Part shown: positions 7,843 through 16,462 of the stretch, piece after piece
Position numbering within the stretch: the first letter of the stretch is position 1
Layout: the number at the start of each line of letters is the position of its first letter
NCBI GenBank assembly: GCA_048264125.1
Contig: JBLXDM010000003.1
Span: 62,001-126,000 of the forward strand
Direction: 5' to 3'
Source: M1-B18 sp048264125
GTDB taxonomy: Bacteria > Bacillota > Clostridia > Peptostreptococcales > Natronincolaceae
Length of the DNA: 64,000 nt
Translations under genes and position numbers: made by a program
The notes under the pieces: model-generated
What the model was told of the DNA's origin: nothing
Database searches by the model: none
What the model saw: only the letters and a program-made list of their open reading frames with translations

Positions 7843-7873
7843 CAAAAAACCGCTGATTTTAAATCAGCGGTTT
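7843..7873 (-). terminator. Terminator of the rplU-prp-rpmA operon
   Basis: AAACCGCTGATTT (7847-7859) and its exact complement (7861-7873) form a 13-bp stem. On the minus strand it is followed by TTTTTTGTAATTTT. It begins 6 bases beyond the rpmA stop codon. Confidence 0.88.
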
Positions 7874-7878
7874 AATTA

Positions 7879-8178
7879 TTAGTTTGCAGCAACAGTTTCC
7901 TTAACGTAAACGCTAACCTGTTTTCTGTCCTTATCTTTTCTCTCGAACTTAACTACACCATCGATCAAAGCGAAAAGTGTATCGTCTGAGCCCTTACCTA
8001 CATTGTTTCCTGGGTGAACCTTAGTTCCTCTTTGTCTAACAAGGATATTACCAGCGCTTACGAATTGACCGTCAGCTCTCTTAACACCTAGTCTTTTTGA
8101 AATACTTTCACGACCATTTTTAGAAGAACCTACACCTTTTTTACTTGCAAATAATTGAAGATCCATTACAAATAACAT
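7879..8178 (-). CDS. rpmA: 50S ribosomal protein L27, N-extended form
   Basis: This 99-residue protein is L27, which contacts the peptidyl transferase centre. The N-terminal extension MLFVMDLQLF precedes ASKKGVGSSKNGRES, the mature L27 start. The LQLF-A motif (cut after Phe10) is the known cleavage site for the Prp protease in Bacillota. The rest (RLGVKRADGQFV, RQRGTKVHPGNNVG) is typical L27. The GGAGGTG binding site lies within the last codons of prp. Last gene of rplU-prp-rpmA, closed by the terminator at 7843-7873. Confidence 0.97.
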   Translation of the reverse strand: MLFVMDLQLFASKKGVGSSKNGRESISKRLGVKRADGQFVSAGNILVRQRGTKVHPGNNVGKGSDDTLFALIDGVVKFERKDKDRKQVSVYVKETVAAN

Positions 8179-8181
8179 GAC

Positions 8182-8514
8182 TTACACCTCCTTGTCATGA
8201 AGCTCTATATACTTTGAATAGCCTTTTTGCATGCTCTTCAGTCCAATGACCATTGTTTCAAGCAGCAGCTGGGCCTCTCTACCTTTTTCATCACTTAATT
8301 CATTAGGTATACTACAATTTAAGTACCCATGCTCAATTTTATGAGCCGTCTCTATTCCTGCCACCTCTCGCAAGCCCAATAGGGTTGTTTGACTTAAGGC
8401 AGAAACCGCAGCACAGACTATATCCTTACCGGGCTCGTCTGCATGTGCATGACCGCTGATATCAAATTGATAGATTTGATTATCTTGATTTCTAAATATC
8501 CTTATGATAATCAT
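8182..8514 (-). CDS. prp: Ribosomal-processing cysteine protease Prp
   Basis: This 110-residue protein has the Prp catalytic pair, His22 (in SGHAHADEPG) and Cys34 (in DIVCAAVSALSQT). Prp removes the N-terminal extension of L27, a step known from Staphylococcus to be needed for growth. The gene lies between rplU and rpmA, the conserved position for this family, and the downstream L27 carries the matching LQLF-A site. Its stop is 3 bases before the rpmA start and its last codons supply the rpmA ribosome binding site, so the two are translationally coupled. Confidence 0.95.
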   Translation of the reverse strand: MIIIRIFRNQDNQIYQFDISGHAHADEPGKDIVCAAVSALSQTTLLGLREVAGIETAHKIEHGYLNCSIPNELSDEKGREAQLLLETMVIGLKSMQKGYSKYIELHDKEV

Positions 8515-8523
8515 AATTAGTTC

Positions 8524-8835
8524 CTATGCATTAATCTTTTCGATTATTAGCTTAGTATATGGCTGTCTGTGACCTTGCTTTCTTCTGTAATCCTTTTTAG
8601 GCTTATACTTGAAAACAATGATCTTCTTGTTCTTACCTTGTTCAACTACCTTAGCCTCAACCTTAGCTCCTGCTACTACTGGAGCACCTAATGTTAATTG
8701 GCCATCCTTAGATACAGCTAATACAGTATCAAGAGTAACTACATCACCCGCAGCAGCTTCTAGCTTTTCTACGAATACTGTATCACCTTCTTGAACTCTG
8801 TACTGTTTTCCACCAGTTTCAACGATTGCGTACAT
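8524..8835 (-). CDS. rplU: 50S ribosomal protein L21
   Basis: The 103-residue protein starts MYAIVETGGKQYRVQEGD and ends with the conserved basic region KPKKDYRRKQGHRQPYTKL, the L21 signature that contacts 23S rRNA. It is the first gene of rplU-prp-rpmA, transcribed from the promoter at 8919-8947 through an L21 leader. GAGGAGGTG precedes ATG 8835. Length is standard for the family. Confidence 0.97.
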   Translation of the reverse strand: MYAIVETGGKQYRVQEGDTVFVEKLEAAAGDVVTLDTVLAVSKDGQLTLGAPVVAGAKVEAKVVEQGKNKKIIVFKYKPKKDYRRKQGHRQPYTKLIIEKINA

Positions 8836-8912
8836 ACTTACACCTCCTCAACACAGTCTCGCCGAATGCTAGGTACTTACGTTTAAAACCCGATCCGTGC
8901 GGCTTCCTACAT
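8836..8912 (-). ncRNA. L21 ribosomal protein leader
   Basis: The leader upstream of rplU contains, on the minus strand, GTAGGAAGCCGCACGGATCG, then a spacer, then CCTAGCATTCGGCGAGACTG before the ribosome binding site. These GCCGCACGGATCGGG and CATTCGGCGAGACT blocks are what I remember of the Bacillota L21 leader, thought to mediate feedback by L21. The match is from memory, not from a covariance model search. Confidence 0.75.
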
Positions 8913-8918
8913 CAATAT

Positions 8919-8947
8919 ATACTATCACAGCAGATAATCCCTGTCAA
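8919..8947 (-). promoter_or_regulatory. Promoter of the rplU operon, overlapping the end of rng
   Basis: On the minus strand a perfect TTGACA (8942-8947), 17 bases and TAGTAT (8919-8924). The -35 element contains the rng stop codon (8944-8946), so the ribosomal operon has its own start although it directly follows rng. Confidence 0.8.
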
Positions 8948-10458
8948 CCCTTTGCTGCTGCTTTTTCCTTCATTATACCCTCTATCATTTCTAGGTTACC
9001 CATTGTTTTCATCTTTAACTCACCATAGGCCAAAGCCTCATTGGTATGAAAGAAAATTTTAAGCCTAGTGACAGCTTCTATTTCTTCAATTAATCCGATT
9101 TCCCCCAGTATAGATTCAAGAGCTGCAGGATTTATTTCAAATATCACTGCCTGACAGCTGGTGTGGAGGCTTATTCGTTTCGTTTGCTTTTCCAGCTTAT
9201 GCAGCAATGTGTATTCGGAGATTACCTTTCCGCTACCATCACAGCAATTACACTTTTTCTGTAGGAGGAAATCCAGCCTTTGTCTAACCTTCTTACGGGT
9301 GATTTCCACAAGCCCAAGATGTGTAATACCTAAAATCTTTGTTTTAGTCCGATCCTTGCTTAAGGCCTTTTCCAGCTTATTTAAAACGTCCTGCTCATAT
9401 TTTTCATTGGTCATATCTATAAAATCTACAATTATGATACCGCCAATGTCCCTTAACCTAAGCTGCTTGGCAATTTCCGTTGTAGCCTCAAGATTGGTTT
9501 GATATACAGTGTCCTCTAGGTCTGTAGTTCCAACATATTTGCCAGTATTTACGTCTATTACCGTCAAAGCCTCTGTCGTATCCATGACGATATAGCCTCC
9601 GCTTTTAAGCCATACCTTTCTAGATATACCCTTATTAATCTGAGACTCAATATTATAGTGCTGGAAGACATCCTCCATATCGTCATTAAAAAACTCTAAT
9701 CTATCCTTGAGGCCAGGAGATATCAGCTCCAATAGCTCCTTTGAACTCTTATACTCAGCTTCATCATTAATGACAAACTTTTGTATATCCTGATTAAATA
9801 TATCCCTAATGGTCCTATTTACTAAATCAAAGTCCTTATATACCAGCCTTGGAGCAAAGCCTAGCTTTTTTTCCTTCTCTATCTTTTGCCAGAGCTTTAA
9901 AAGGAATTTGATGTCGTCCTTAAAGTCATCATTCGTCTTGCCCTCAGCAACAGTCCGAACAATGACACCCATATTGTTGGGCTTTATCTCCTCTATTTCC
10001 GACTTCAGTCTCTCCCTTTCTGCCTCATCGCCAATTCGTCTGGAAACCCCCACATAGTCGGTGTAGGGCATTAAAACCATATACCTGCCCGGTAGAGTAA
10101 TATGCGTGGTAACCCTCGCCCCTTTAGTGCCGATTGGCTCCTTTATGACCTGTACGATAACCTCCTGACCAGTTTTAAGAACATCCCTGATGGACATATC
10201 CTTAAAGGCCTCAGCTACCTCTCCTGTAAGCTCTTGAGGCAATGCATCCTTAACGTATAAAAAGCTGTTTTTTTCAAGCCCAATATCTACAAATGCCGCC
10301 TGCATACCTGGCAAAACATTGGTAACTCTGCCTTTATATATATTGCCTACAATACGTTTATTGTTTTTTCGCTCTATATAAAGCTCCACCAGCTCTTCAT
10401 CCTCTAAAAATCCAAGGCGGGTTTCATTTATACCCACATCAACCACTATCTTATTCAT
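8944..10458 (-). CDS. rng: Ribonuclease E/G family endoribonuclease
   Basis: The protein has 504 residues. An S1-like RNA-binding domain with NIYKGRVTNVLPGMQAAFVD lies near residues 38-60. The catalytic DNase I-like region includes TVIDVNTGKYVG and GGIIIVDFIDM (about 300-350). The zinc-link-like CNCCDGSGKV lies near 410. These are hallmarks of the RNase E/G family, which processes rRNA and turns over mRNA. It begins 20 bases after the DUF2344-type gene and precedes rplU, an order common in Clostridia. No long C-terminal scaffold is present, so it is the short G-type form. Confidence 0.93.
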   Translation of the reverse strand: MNKIVVDVGINETRLGFLEDEELVELYIERKNNKRIVGNIYKGRVTNVLPGMQAAFVDIGLEKNSFLYVKDALPQELTGEVAEAFKDMSIRDVLKTGQEVIVQVIKEPIGTKGARVTTHITLPGRYMVLMPYTDYVGVSRRIGDEAERERLKSEIEEIKPNNMGVIVRTVAEGKTNDDFKDDIKFLLKLWQKIEKEKKLGFAPRLVYKDFDLVNRTIRDIFNQDIQKFVINDEAEYKSSKELLELISPGLKDRLEFFNDDMEDVFQHYNIESQINKGISRKVWLKSGGYIVMDTTEALTVIDVNTGKYVGTTDLEDTVYQTNLEATTEIAKQLRLRDIGGIIIVDFIDMTNEKYEQDVLNKLEKALSKDRTKTKILGITHLGLVEITRKKVRQRLDFLLQKKCNCCDGSGKVISEYTLLHKLEKQTKRISLHTSCQAVIFEINPAALESILGEIGLIEEIEAVTRLKIFFHTNEALAYGELKMKTMGNLEMIEGIMKEKAAAKG

Positions 10459-10478
10459 CTAACCAGCTCCCAACCTAA

Positions 10479-11216
10479 TTATATGCTTTTTACCCCTTCC
10501 ATTATCGATACAAGCTCTCCCTGTTGCTCCTTCAATAGCTCCAAGCGATGTACTCTAACGCTTTCTGGGTTAATAGGCAGTTCAGTAATTTCAGCTAATT
10601 TCTTAATGACTACCTCCGGCTTCAGATTCTTTTCGCTGCCAGCGGCTAAATTCATCTTGAAGATAATCTCATTATTATCATGGGATAGAATATCTAATTG
10701 ATAAATACCTTCTCTGATATTAGTCTCTTGAAATTTAGGCTTATCATTTTTATGCTTCTTTTTCTTTTCTTTAGTCTCAATGATCTCATCCAAGCTAAGG
10801 AATTCTTTTATTTTATTTTTCAGCTCATTGTTGTCTACATCGACACTGATTTGCACCTTTACGATGTACACTGAACGCTTAATTAATGACATAAGTGAGT
10901 CCTCAGATGAAGGAATATATGCGCTTTGTGTAATTTTCAGACCCTCAGGAAGAACAGAATTTAGCTTTTCCATAAAAACCTCCGGAAGCAGCTTATCATC
11001 CAACTGTATATCTATATATTCGCCTTCACTGGATACTCCTATACCTAGGGCTGTAGCAAAGGCCATAATCGGATGGGGATTGAAGCCCTGAGTATAGGAT
11101 ATAGGAATGCTTCCTCTTCTCATAGCCCTTTCAAATACTCTGACTAGGTCTAAATGAGATATGAATACTAAATCATCCTTTTTATAAAAGCGTGAACGTA
11201 TTCGGTTCATTAGCAT
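10479..11216 (-). CDS. TIGR03936-type radical-SAM-associated protein (DUF2344)
   Basis: This 245-residue protein has the family's signature start, FYKKDDLVFISHLDLVRVFERA and then YTQGFNPHPIMAFATALGIGV. Its function is unproven; it almost always accompanies the B12-binding-like radical SAM protein encoded just upstream, and the two frames overlap by 7 bases here. Sequence resemblance to pseudouridine or tRNA-modifying folds has been suggested for such proteins, so an RNA-modification role together with the radical SAM partner is plausible but not shown. Confidence 0.85.
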   Translation of the reverse strand: MLMNRIRSRFYKKDDLVFISHLDLVRVFERAMRRGSIPISYTQGFNPHPIMAFATALGIGVSSEGEYIDIQLDDKLLPEVFMEKLNSVLPEGLKITQSAYIPSSEDSLMSLIKRSVYIVKVQISVDVDNNELKNKIKEFLSLDEIIETKEKKKKHKNDKPKFQETNIREGIYQLDILSHDNNEIIFKMNLAAGSEKNLKPEVVIKKLAEITELPINPESVRVHRLELLKEQQGELVSIMEGVKSI

Positions 11217-13045
11217 ATACCTCCTAAAAAGCTCTGATTGACACCACAGCCGCTACAATTAGTCCTACAGTCTATGGTAAGCTCTGCCTTTTGGGCCTTT
11301 TCATTTTCTCTGATTAAAAAGTCCTTGGTTACACCAACGTCTATATGGTCCCATGGCAGAACCTCGTCATAGCTTCGCTGTCTGGCGGTATAAAAATCCG
11401 GATTAACACCAGTCGTTTCGAATATTCCCTTCCATTTATGGAAATCAAAGTGCTCCTGCCAGCCATCAAATTTGCAGCCCTCCTTCAGGGCCTGTACCAA
11501 TACCTTAGACAGCCTTCTATCACCTCTGGCAAAAACAGCCTCCAAATAGCTGGTTTTTGCATCGTGATAGTTGAAGGTTATTCCTTTTCTCTTTAGCTTG
11601 CCTATGAGATGTTTCTGCTTCTCATATATCGTCTCCAGATTATTCTGAGGCACCCACTGGAAGGGAGTAAAGGGCTTTGGAACAAAGGTAGATGCACTTA
11701 CCGTAACGGTGAGGCCCTTCCCCCTCTTTTCCTTGTCAACCCTATAATACTCATCCACTACCTTATTGGCTAAATCCTGAATACCGTCTAAGTCCTCAAA
11801 GGTTTCTGTCGGCAGACTGATCATAAAATACAGCTTAACTGTACTCCAGCCCAAATTAAAGGCCTTTTCAACAGCATTAATTAAATCCTCCTCCGTTAAG
11901 CCTTTATTGATAACATCCCTTAATCGCTGGCTGCCTGCCTCTGGAGCGAAGGTCAGCCCTGTTTTTCTTACTTTTTGTATCTCTTCAATAAGCTCAAAGG
12001 TAAAGTTATCTAGCCTCAAGGAGGGCAGTGAAACGCCAACCCTGTCCTTTTCATATTCATCTATTAAATGCCTTACAATTTCATTCAGCCTTGAATAATC
12101 ACTGGTGCTTAGTGAAGCTAAGGATATTTCCTCATATCCGGTTGATGCTAATAGCTTTCCTGTCAGCTCCGCCAGTCTGTCCACACTTTTTTCTCTTATA
12201 GGCCTATAGATCATGCCGGCCTGACAGAATCGACATCCCCTTGTACAGCCTCTGAATATCTCCAGCATAACCCTGTCATGGACTATGTTCAGATAAGGAA
12301 CTATGATTTCCTCGGGGTAGAAGACCTCATCTAAATTATTGATAATCCTTTTGGTAACCGACTTCGGTGCCTTTTCATTTATAGGGCTTACTGCCTCAAT
12401 GGTTCCATCCTCTTTGTAGCTTACCTCGTATAATGCTGGTATGTATACACCATTGATTGCAGCAGCCCTTTCAAGGAAACGCCTTTTATTGAAATCCGTC
12501 CCCTTCATTTCCCGATATAGCTTTATAACCTCTAAAATAACCTCCTCGGCTTCACCCAAAATAACCATGTCCACAAAATCAGCTATAGGCTCAGGGTTGT
12601 AGGCACAGGGCCCACCCACCATAACTATCGGGTCCTCTTCTCCTCTTTCTTCACTGAGGACCGGAATCCCTGCCAATTGAAGCATATTGAGAATATTGGT
12701 ATAGCTTAGCTCATATTGAAGGGTAAACCCTAAAAAATCGAAGCTCTTGATAGGCTCTCTGCTTTCTAATGCAAAAAGAGGAATACTATTTTTCCTCATC
12801 TCCTCCTCCATATCAACGGCAGGTGCAAACACCCTCTCACAGTATATATCCTCCTCTTTGTTTAGAAGATGATATAGAATCTGCATACCTAAATGACTCA
12901 TTCCGATTTCATATATATCAGGAAAGGAAAATGCATACCTTATTGTATTATCATTAATTTCCTTATGTACGCTGTTTAGTTCATTCCCCAGATATCTGGC
13001 TGGCTTTTCAACCCTGTACAGTATATCATTTATTTCTACCTTCAT
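11210..13045 (-). CDS. TIGR03960-type B12-binding-domain radical SAM protein
   Basis: The 611-residue protein carries a radical SAM cluster motif CTRGCRFCQ (CxxxCxxC, about residues 268-276) within a TIM-barrel region, preceded by a cobalamin-binding-like N-terminal domain (GMSHLGMQILYHLL, DFLGFTLQYEL). A Cys-rich C-terminus (CRTNCSGCGVNQ) may bind another cluster. It belongs to the uncharacterised family paired with the DUF2344-type protein. A good GGAGGACAACAAAGG site precedes ATG 13045. Substrate unknown. Confidence 0.9.
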   Translation of the reverse strand: MKVEINDILYRVEKPARYLGNELNSVHKEINDNTIRYAFSFPDIYEIGMSHLGMQILYHLLNKEEDIYCERVFAPAVDMEEEMRKNSIPLFALESREPIKSFDFLGFTLQYELSYTNILNMLQLAGIPVLSEERGEEDPIVMVGGPCAYNPEPIADFVDMVILGEAEEVILEVIKLYREMKGTDFNKRRFLERAAAINGVYIPALYEVSYKEDGTIEAVSPINEKAPKSVTKRIINNLDEVFYPEEIIVPYLNIVHDRVMLEIFRGCTRGCRFCQAGMIYRPIREKSVDRLAELTGKLLASTGYEEISLASLSTSDYSRLNEIVRHLIDEYEKDRVGVSLPSLRLDNFTFELIEEIQKVRKTGLTFAPEAGSQRLRDVINKGLTEEDLINAVEKAFNLGWSTVKLYFMISLPTETFEDLDGIQDLANKVVDEYYRVDKEKRGKGLTVTVSASTFVPKPFTPFQWVPQNNLETIYEKQKHLIGKLKRKGITFNYHDAKTSYLEAVFARGDRRLSKVLVQALKEGCKFDGWQEHFDFHKWKGIFETTGVNPDFYTARQRSYDEVLPWDHIDVGVTKDFLIRENEKAQKAELTIDCRTNCSGCGVNQSFLGGIC

Positions 13046-13149
13046 CCTTTGTTGTCCTCCATTTCATACTTCTCATAGCATTAATTTCCTTAAAAGTAAA
13101 ATTTGCCACTTTATAAGTATATGATAACATATTTCCTTTGAAAATATGT

Positions 13150-14046
13150 TTATTGCTTTTCTTTGAATTTAATTATTTTTACAAGCCTTCCCAGGGTAAT
13201 TTTACTGCCATATAGGGACATGGCATCCAAGATCTCGCTTTCCGATACGGTTCCTACAACCCTGCCGGACTGGCTGACGACAGTAACGAAGTGATATTTC
13301 CCGTATGAAAACTCCTGCAGCAGGTACTTTATATCAACGGATTCAAGCACCGTTAAATACTTTGTGTTCATTACACCTCTGCTTTGAAGTGTCCTTTTTT
13401 TCCTCAGAATTTCTTTTATAAGAAGAAAATAGGCCATCTTCTTTTCCTGAAGTATTGAATAAAATAAAAAAACAGACAGCAGCACGATGTAAAGGTATTG
13501 GTAATCCTTTAGCGTCATCCACACTCCCAACAAAAAAAATATTATGCAAATAATCTTACCTATTTGTATTGCTGCCATTGTAGCCTTCTTCAAGCCAAGC
13601 CAATGGGTCAATAGGGCCCTCACAACCCGACCTCCATCTAGGGGGATAACCGGCAGGAGATTAAAGCCTCCTATTACAAGGGTGGAATGCATTATAAATT
13701 CCAAATGACTGTTATCGTAAGTAAACACGGATTTAAAGACCAATAGAAAGAAAAATAGAGCAAAATTGAAAAGAGGTCCTGCAATCGCGATCATTACCTC
13801 CTTCAATGGTTCAACCCCCAGCTCCTCCTCAGCCTTTACTACCCCACCAAAGGGAAATAGCTGGATTTCAGATATTTTTACATCATGAAGATAGGACACA
13901 ATACAATGGGCGCCCTCATGCATTAGAACTATAAGCAATACCGTAAGCAGCTGCAGCAGATAATCTGCAAAGTAGCTCATAATCAATATTGGTATTAAGA
14001 AATAATTGATCTTTACTTTCACATCATAAATTTTAAATAGAGTCAT
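13150..14046 (-). CDS. spoIVFB: SpoIVFB-like M50 intramembrane metalloprotease
   Basis: This 298-residue, multi-helix protein has the zinc-binding HEGAH motif (residues 43-47) and the second site LPVIPLDGGRVVRALL (around 135). A CBS-like cytoplasmic domain covers about the last 80 residues (RGVMNTKYLTVLESVDIKYLL, GRVVGTVSESEIL). SpoIVFB cleaves pro-sigma-K in the mother-cell-derived outer forespore membrane. The neighbouring SpoIVFA-like gene directly upstream and the downstream rng/rplU cluster repeat the Bacillus order spoIVFA-spoIVFB-rplU-prp-rpmA, which supports the name. Confidence 0.87.
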   Translation of the reverse strand: MTLFKIYDVKVKINYFLIPILIMSYFADYLLQLLTVLLIVLMHEGAHCIVSYLHDVKISEIQLFPFGGVVKAEEELGVEPLKEVMIAIAGPLFNFALFFFLLVFKSVFTYDNSHLEFIMHSTLVIGGFNLLPVIPLDGGRVVRALLTHWLGLKKATMAAIQIGKIICIIFFLLGVWMTLKDYQYLYIVLLSVFLFYSILQEKKMAYFLLIKEILRKKRTLQSRGVMNTKYLTVLESVDIKYLLQEFSYGKYHFVTVVSQSGRVVGTVSESEILDAMSLYGSKITLGRLVKIIKFKEKQ

Positions 14047-14060
14047 TTTTGATACCTATC

Positions 14061-14765
14061 CTAAAGCTTCGATTGATCTACATCTATAAATTCCAGAGGA
14101 TCTACCGGGTCCTTTTTATTCCACACCTCGAAAATCAGCTTATCTCCACTCTCCCCAATAATTTCACCCTTGTTTACACTTTGATTTATCTCTGCATTGC
14201 TTTTAGCCATATTTTTATAGACCGTCAGTATGTCTCCCTTATGCTTAATTATTAATGAATCGCCTGTATTCGGATTTGAAACAATTTCCAAAACAACCCC
14301 ATCATCTGCCGCCACTATACTCTGTCCCTCCTGACCTTCAATAATAATGCCCTTTGATGTTTTTCCTGAAGCCGGAATTGTTTCATTGAAAAATACCGAT
14401 ATTGTACCATTCATTGGAAGAATCAGACTTCGGGCAAAACGAGCCTCTAGGTTAAGTACAGCTAAAGCTCTAGTACCTCTTTCCTCTACAGCATTTTTAA
14501 TACCAATTGCCTGTTGATAGGCATCAGCGAAGGTAATCCTTTGATTTAAGCGATAATTAACAGACTCTATCAGCTTTTCCGTGGCCGGACTGCCTATTGC
14601 CTTAAAGGTAAAGAGCATGAGAAAAATCAAGCAGCAGCAGACCAATCTTATAAGGGTCTTCCTGCTCCATTTTTTAAAGTCAAATTCAAAATATGGCACA
14701 TTTGTTTTTCTGGTAAAATTAAGGAAATATCCAGATGGCTGGTCTTTGCCTTTATTGTTGATCAT
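14061..14765 (-). CDS. spoIVFA: SpoIVFA-like M23-fold membrane protein
   Basis: The 234-residue protein has one membrane helix (RLVCCCLIFLMLFTFKAIG, about 40-58) and a C-terminal M23/LytM-like fold (IIIEGQEGQSIVAADDGVVL, GDSLIIKHKGDILTVYKNM). The HxxxD and HxH zinc ligands of active M23 peptidases are not evident, as in SpoIVFA, which holds SpoIVFB inactive until signalled. Start ATG 14765 follows AAGGAGTGG; a GTG 9 bases upstream overlaps that site and is less likely. It lies 14 bases upstream of spoIVFB. Confidence 0.82.
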   Translation of the reverse strand: MINNKGKDQPSGYFLNFTRKTNVPYFEFDFKKWSRKTLIRLVCCCLIFLMLFTFKAIGSPATEKLIESVNYRLNQRITFADAYQQAIGIKNAVEERGTRALAVLNLEARFARSLILPMNGTISVFFNETIPASGKTSKGIIIEGQEGQSIVAADDGVVLEIVSNPNTGDSLIIKHKGDILTVYKNMAKSNAEINQSVNKGEIIGESGDKLIFEVWNKKDPVDPLEFIDVDQSKL

Positions 14766-14849
14766 ATATACCACTCCTTTTGTTTGGATTAGTATAATAT
14801 ATTGTTCAACAGGTTTATTTATTACAGCCAGCTCCCCTCAATAATAGCA

Positions 14850-14876
14850 GAAAAAAAGAGACTAACTAAAGTCTCT
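14850..14876 (-). terminator. Terminator of mgsA
   Basis: AGAGACT (14857-14863) pairs with AGTCTCT (14870-14876). On the minus strand a run of seven T follows. The stem overlaps the mgsA stop codon. Confidence 0.85.
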
Positions 14877-15279
14877 AGTAATTCTGTCTTATTAAATCTC
14901 TCCAATTAATTTCGCCTCTCTCAAGTCCCTTTATCAGTAGCTCCCCTGTAGCTATGTTTGTGGCTACAGGTATCATGTATACGTCACAGAGACGTATTAG
15001 GGCTTGAATGTCGGGCTCGTGGGGCTGTGCAGTCATGGGGTCCCTTAAAAATATAACAAGGTCCATTCTGTTATTGGCTATCTCGGCACCTATTTGCTGA
15101 TCTCCACCCAGGGGGCCAGATCTAAAGAGGTTCACCTGCAGATTGGTGGCCTCCATTATTCTCTTACCAGTGGTTCCTGTTCCAAACAACGAATGCTGCT
15201 TTAAAACATGTTCATAGGCAATAACAAAGCTAACCATTAGATCCTTTTTTTTATCATGGGCGATTAAAGCTATATTCAT
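14875..15279 (-). CDS. mgsA: Methylglyoxal synthase
   Basis: The 134-residue enzyme converts dihydroxyacetone phosphate to methylglyoxal and phosphate, a glycolytic bypass. Family motifs are MNIALIAHDKKK at the start, GTGTTGKRI (phosphate binding), RSGPLGGDQQIGA, and DLVIFLRDPMTAQPHEPDI with the conserved catalytic Asp and His. Length is typical. It is the last gene of the PBP2-min group, downstream of minE, a placement seen in several Clostridia. Confidence 0.96.
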   Translation of the reverse strand: MNIALIAHDKKKDLMVSFVIAYEHVLKQHSLFGTGTTGKRIMEATNLQVNLFRSGPLGGDQQIGAEIANNRMDLVIFLRDPMTAQPHEPDIQALIRLCDVYMIPVATNIATGELLIKGLERGEINWRDLIRQNY

Positions 15280-15324
15280 ATTTCATTACCCTCACTTTTC
15301 CTTGAGCTCAGTAAAGGATGCTAT

Positions 15325-15615
15325 TTATCTAGCACGATCCTTCATTTTCTTTATAGGAATATTGGCAATTAAAGCAGGGACAGAGCTATCATCTCCATCT
15401 CTTTTGGTCTTAGTTATTCTAATCTCCAGACCCTCTTCGTCAATTTCCATATAATCTGATATTACCTTAATGATATCCTCCTTAACCATTTCAAGAAAGT
15501 GAGGTGAGCAATTGGTTCTGTCATGAACTAATACCAGCTTTAATCTTTCCTTAGCAACATTTTTGCTGGTTCCACTGGATGCACTCTCTTTACCAAAAAG
15601 CTTAAAGATATCCAT
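15325..15615 (-). CDS. minE: Cell division topological specificity factor MinE
   Basis: The 96-residue protein follows minD by 20 bases. It has the anti-MinCD helix region (AKERLKLVLVHDRTNCSPHFLEMVKEDIIKVI) and the C-terminal dimerisation domain (LEIRITKTKRDGDDSSVPALIANIPI). MinE drives MinD ATP hydrolysis and oscillation. Its presence, rather than only DivIVA, indicates an E. coli-like oscillating Min system, as in some Clostridia. Confidence 0.93.
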   Translation of the reverse strand: MDIFKLFGKESASSGTSKNVAKERLKLVLVHDRTNCSPHFLEMVKEDIIKVISDYMEIDEEGLEIRITKTKRDGDDSSVPALIANIPIKKMKDRAR

Positions 15616-15635
15616 TCGACCTCCCCCTTTCGTTA

Positions 15636-16433
15636 TTATCTACTCATTCCAAATAATTTTTTTAGCCTCTTCATAAAAGTATCATTTACCTCCATGTTTA
15701 AGAAGGGAACCTCTTCCCCTGCTAATCTCTTGGTAATATTCCTATAGGCCTGTCCCGCCAGTGAGTTCATGTCAACCACAGCAGGTTCACCTTTATTTGT
15801 TGAAATGACGATGGTTTCATCATCTGGAACCACTCCCAGCAGGTCTATTGCCAATATATCTATCATGTCTTCGATATTCATCATATCCCCACGCTTAACC
15901 ATATCAATTCTAATGCGATTTATAATCAGCTGAGGATCCCTGAGATCCGCCGCCTCCAAAAGACCGATGATTCTATCAGCATCCCTCACAGCAGAGATTT
16001 CCGGTGTGGTTACCACCACTGCCTTATCCGCTCCTGCAATCGCATTTCTAAAGCCCTGTTCAATTCCTGCAGGGCAGTCTATCAAAACATAGTCAAAGGA
16101 TTCCTTCAATTCAGCAGTTAGCTTTTGCATCTGCTCCGGGGTCACAGCATTTTTGTCTCTTGTCTGGGCAGCAGGAAGTAAATTCAGGCCTTCAAACCTT
16201 TTATCCTTAATAAGGGCCTGCTTCAATCTGCAAACACCCTCTACTACATCGACAATATCATAAACTATCCTGTTTTCAAGACCCATAACCACATCTAGGT
16301 TTCTAAGTCCGATATCTGCATCCACAACCACAACCTTATATCCCATTTGAGCTAATCCGGTACCTAGATTTGCTGTTGTAGTTGTTTTTCCAACGCCACC
16401 CTTGCCGGACGTTATAACAATTACTTGTGACAT
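15636..16433 (-). CDS. minD: Septum site-determining ATPase MinD
   Basis: The 265-residue ATPase has the deviant Walker A SGKGGVGKTTTTAN (about residues 9-22), VVVVDADIGLRNLD and the C-terminal amphipathic membrane-targeting helix (FMKRLKKLFGMSR). MinD recruits MinC to the membrane and is displaced by MinE. It lies between minC and minE in one operon. Confidence 0.97.
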   Translation of the reverse strand: MSQVIVITSGKGGVGKTTTTANLGTGLAQMGYKVVVVDADIGLRNLDVVMGLENRIVYDIVDVVEGVCRLKQALIKDKRFEGLNLLPAAQTRDKNAVTPEQMQKLTAELKESFDYVLIDCPAGIEQGFRNAIAGADKAVVVTTPEISAVRDADRIIGLLEAADLRDPQLIINRIRIDMVKRGDMMNIEDMIDILAIDLLGVVPDDETIVISTNKGEPAVVDMNSLAGQAYRNITKRLAGEEVPFLNMEVNDTFMKRLKKLFGMSR

Positions 16434-16462
16434 TTTTTTAACCCCCTACTCTTAAGTTATCA

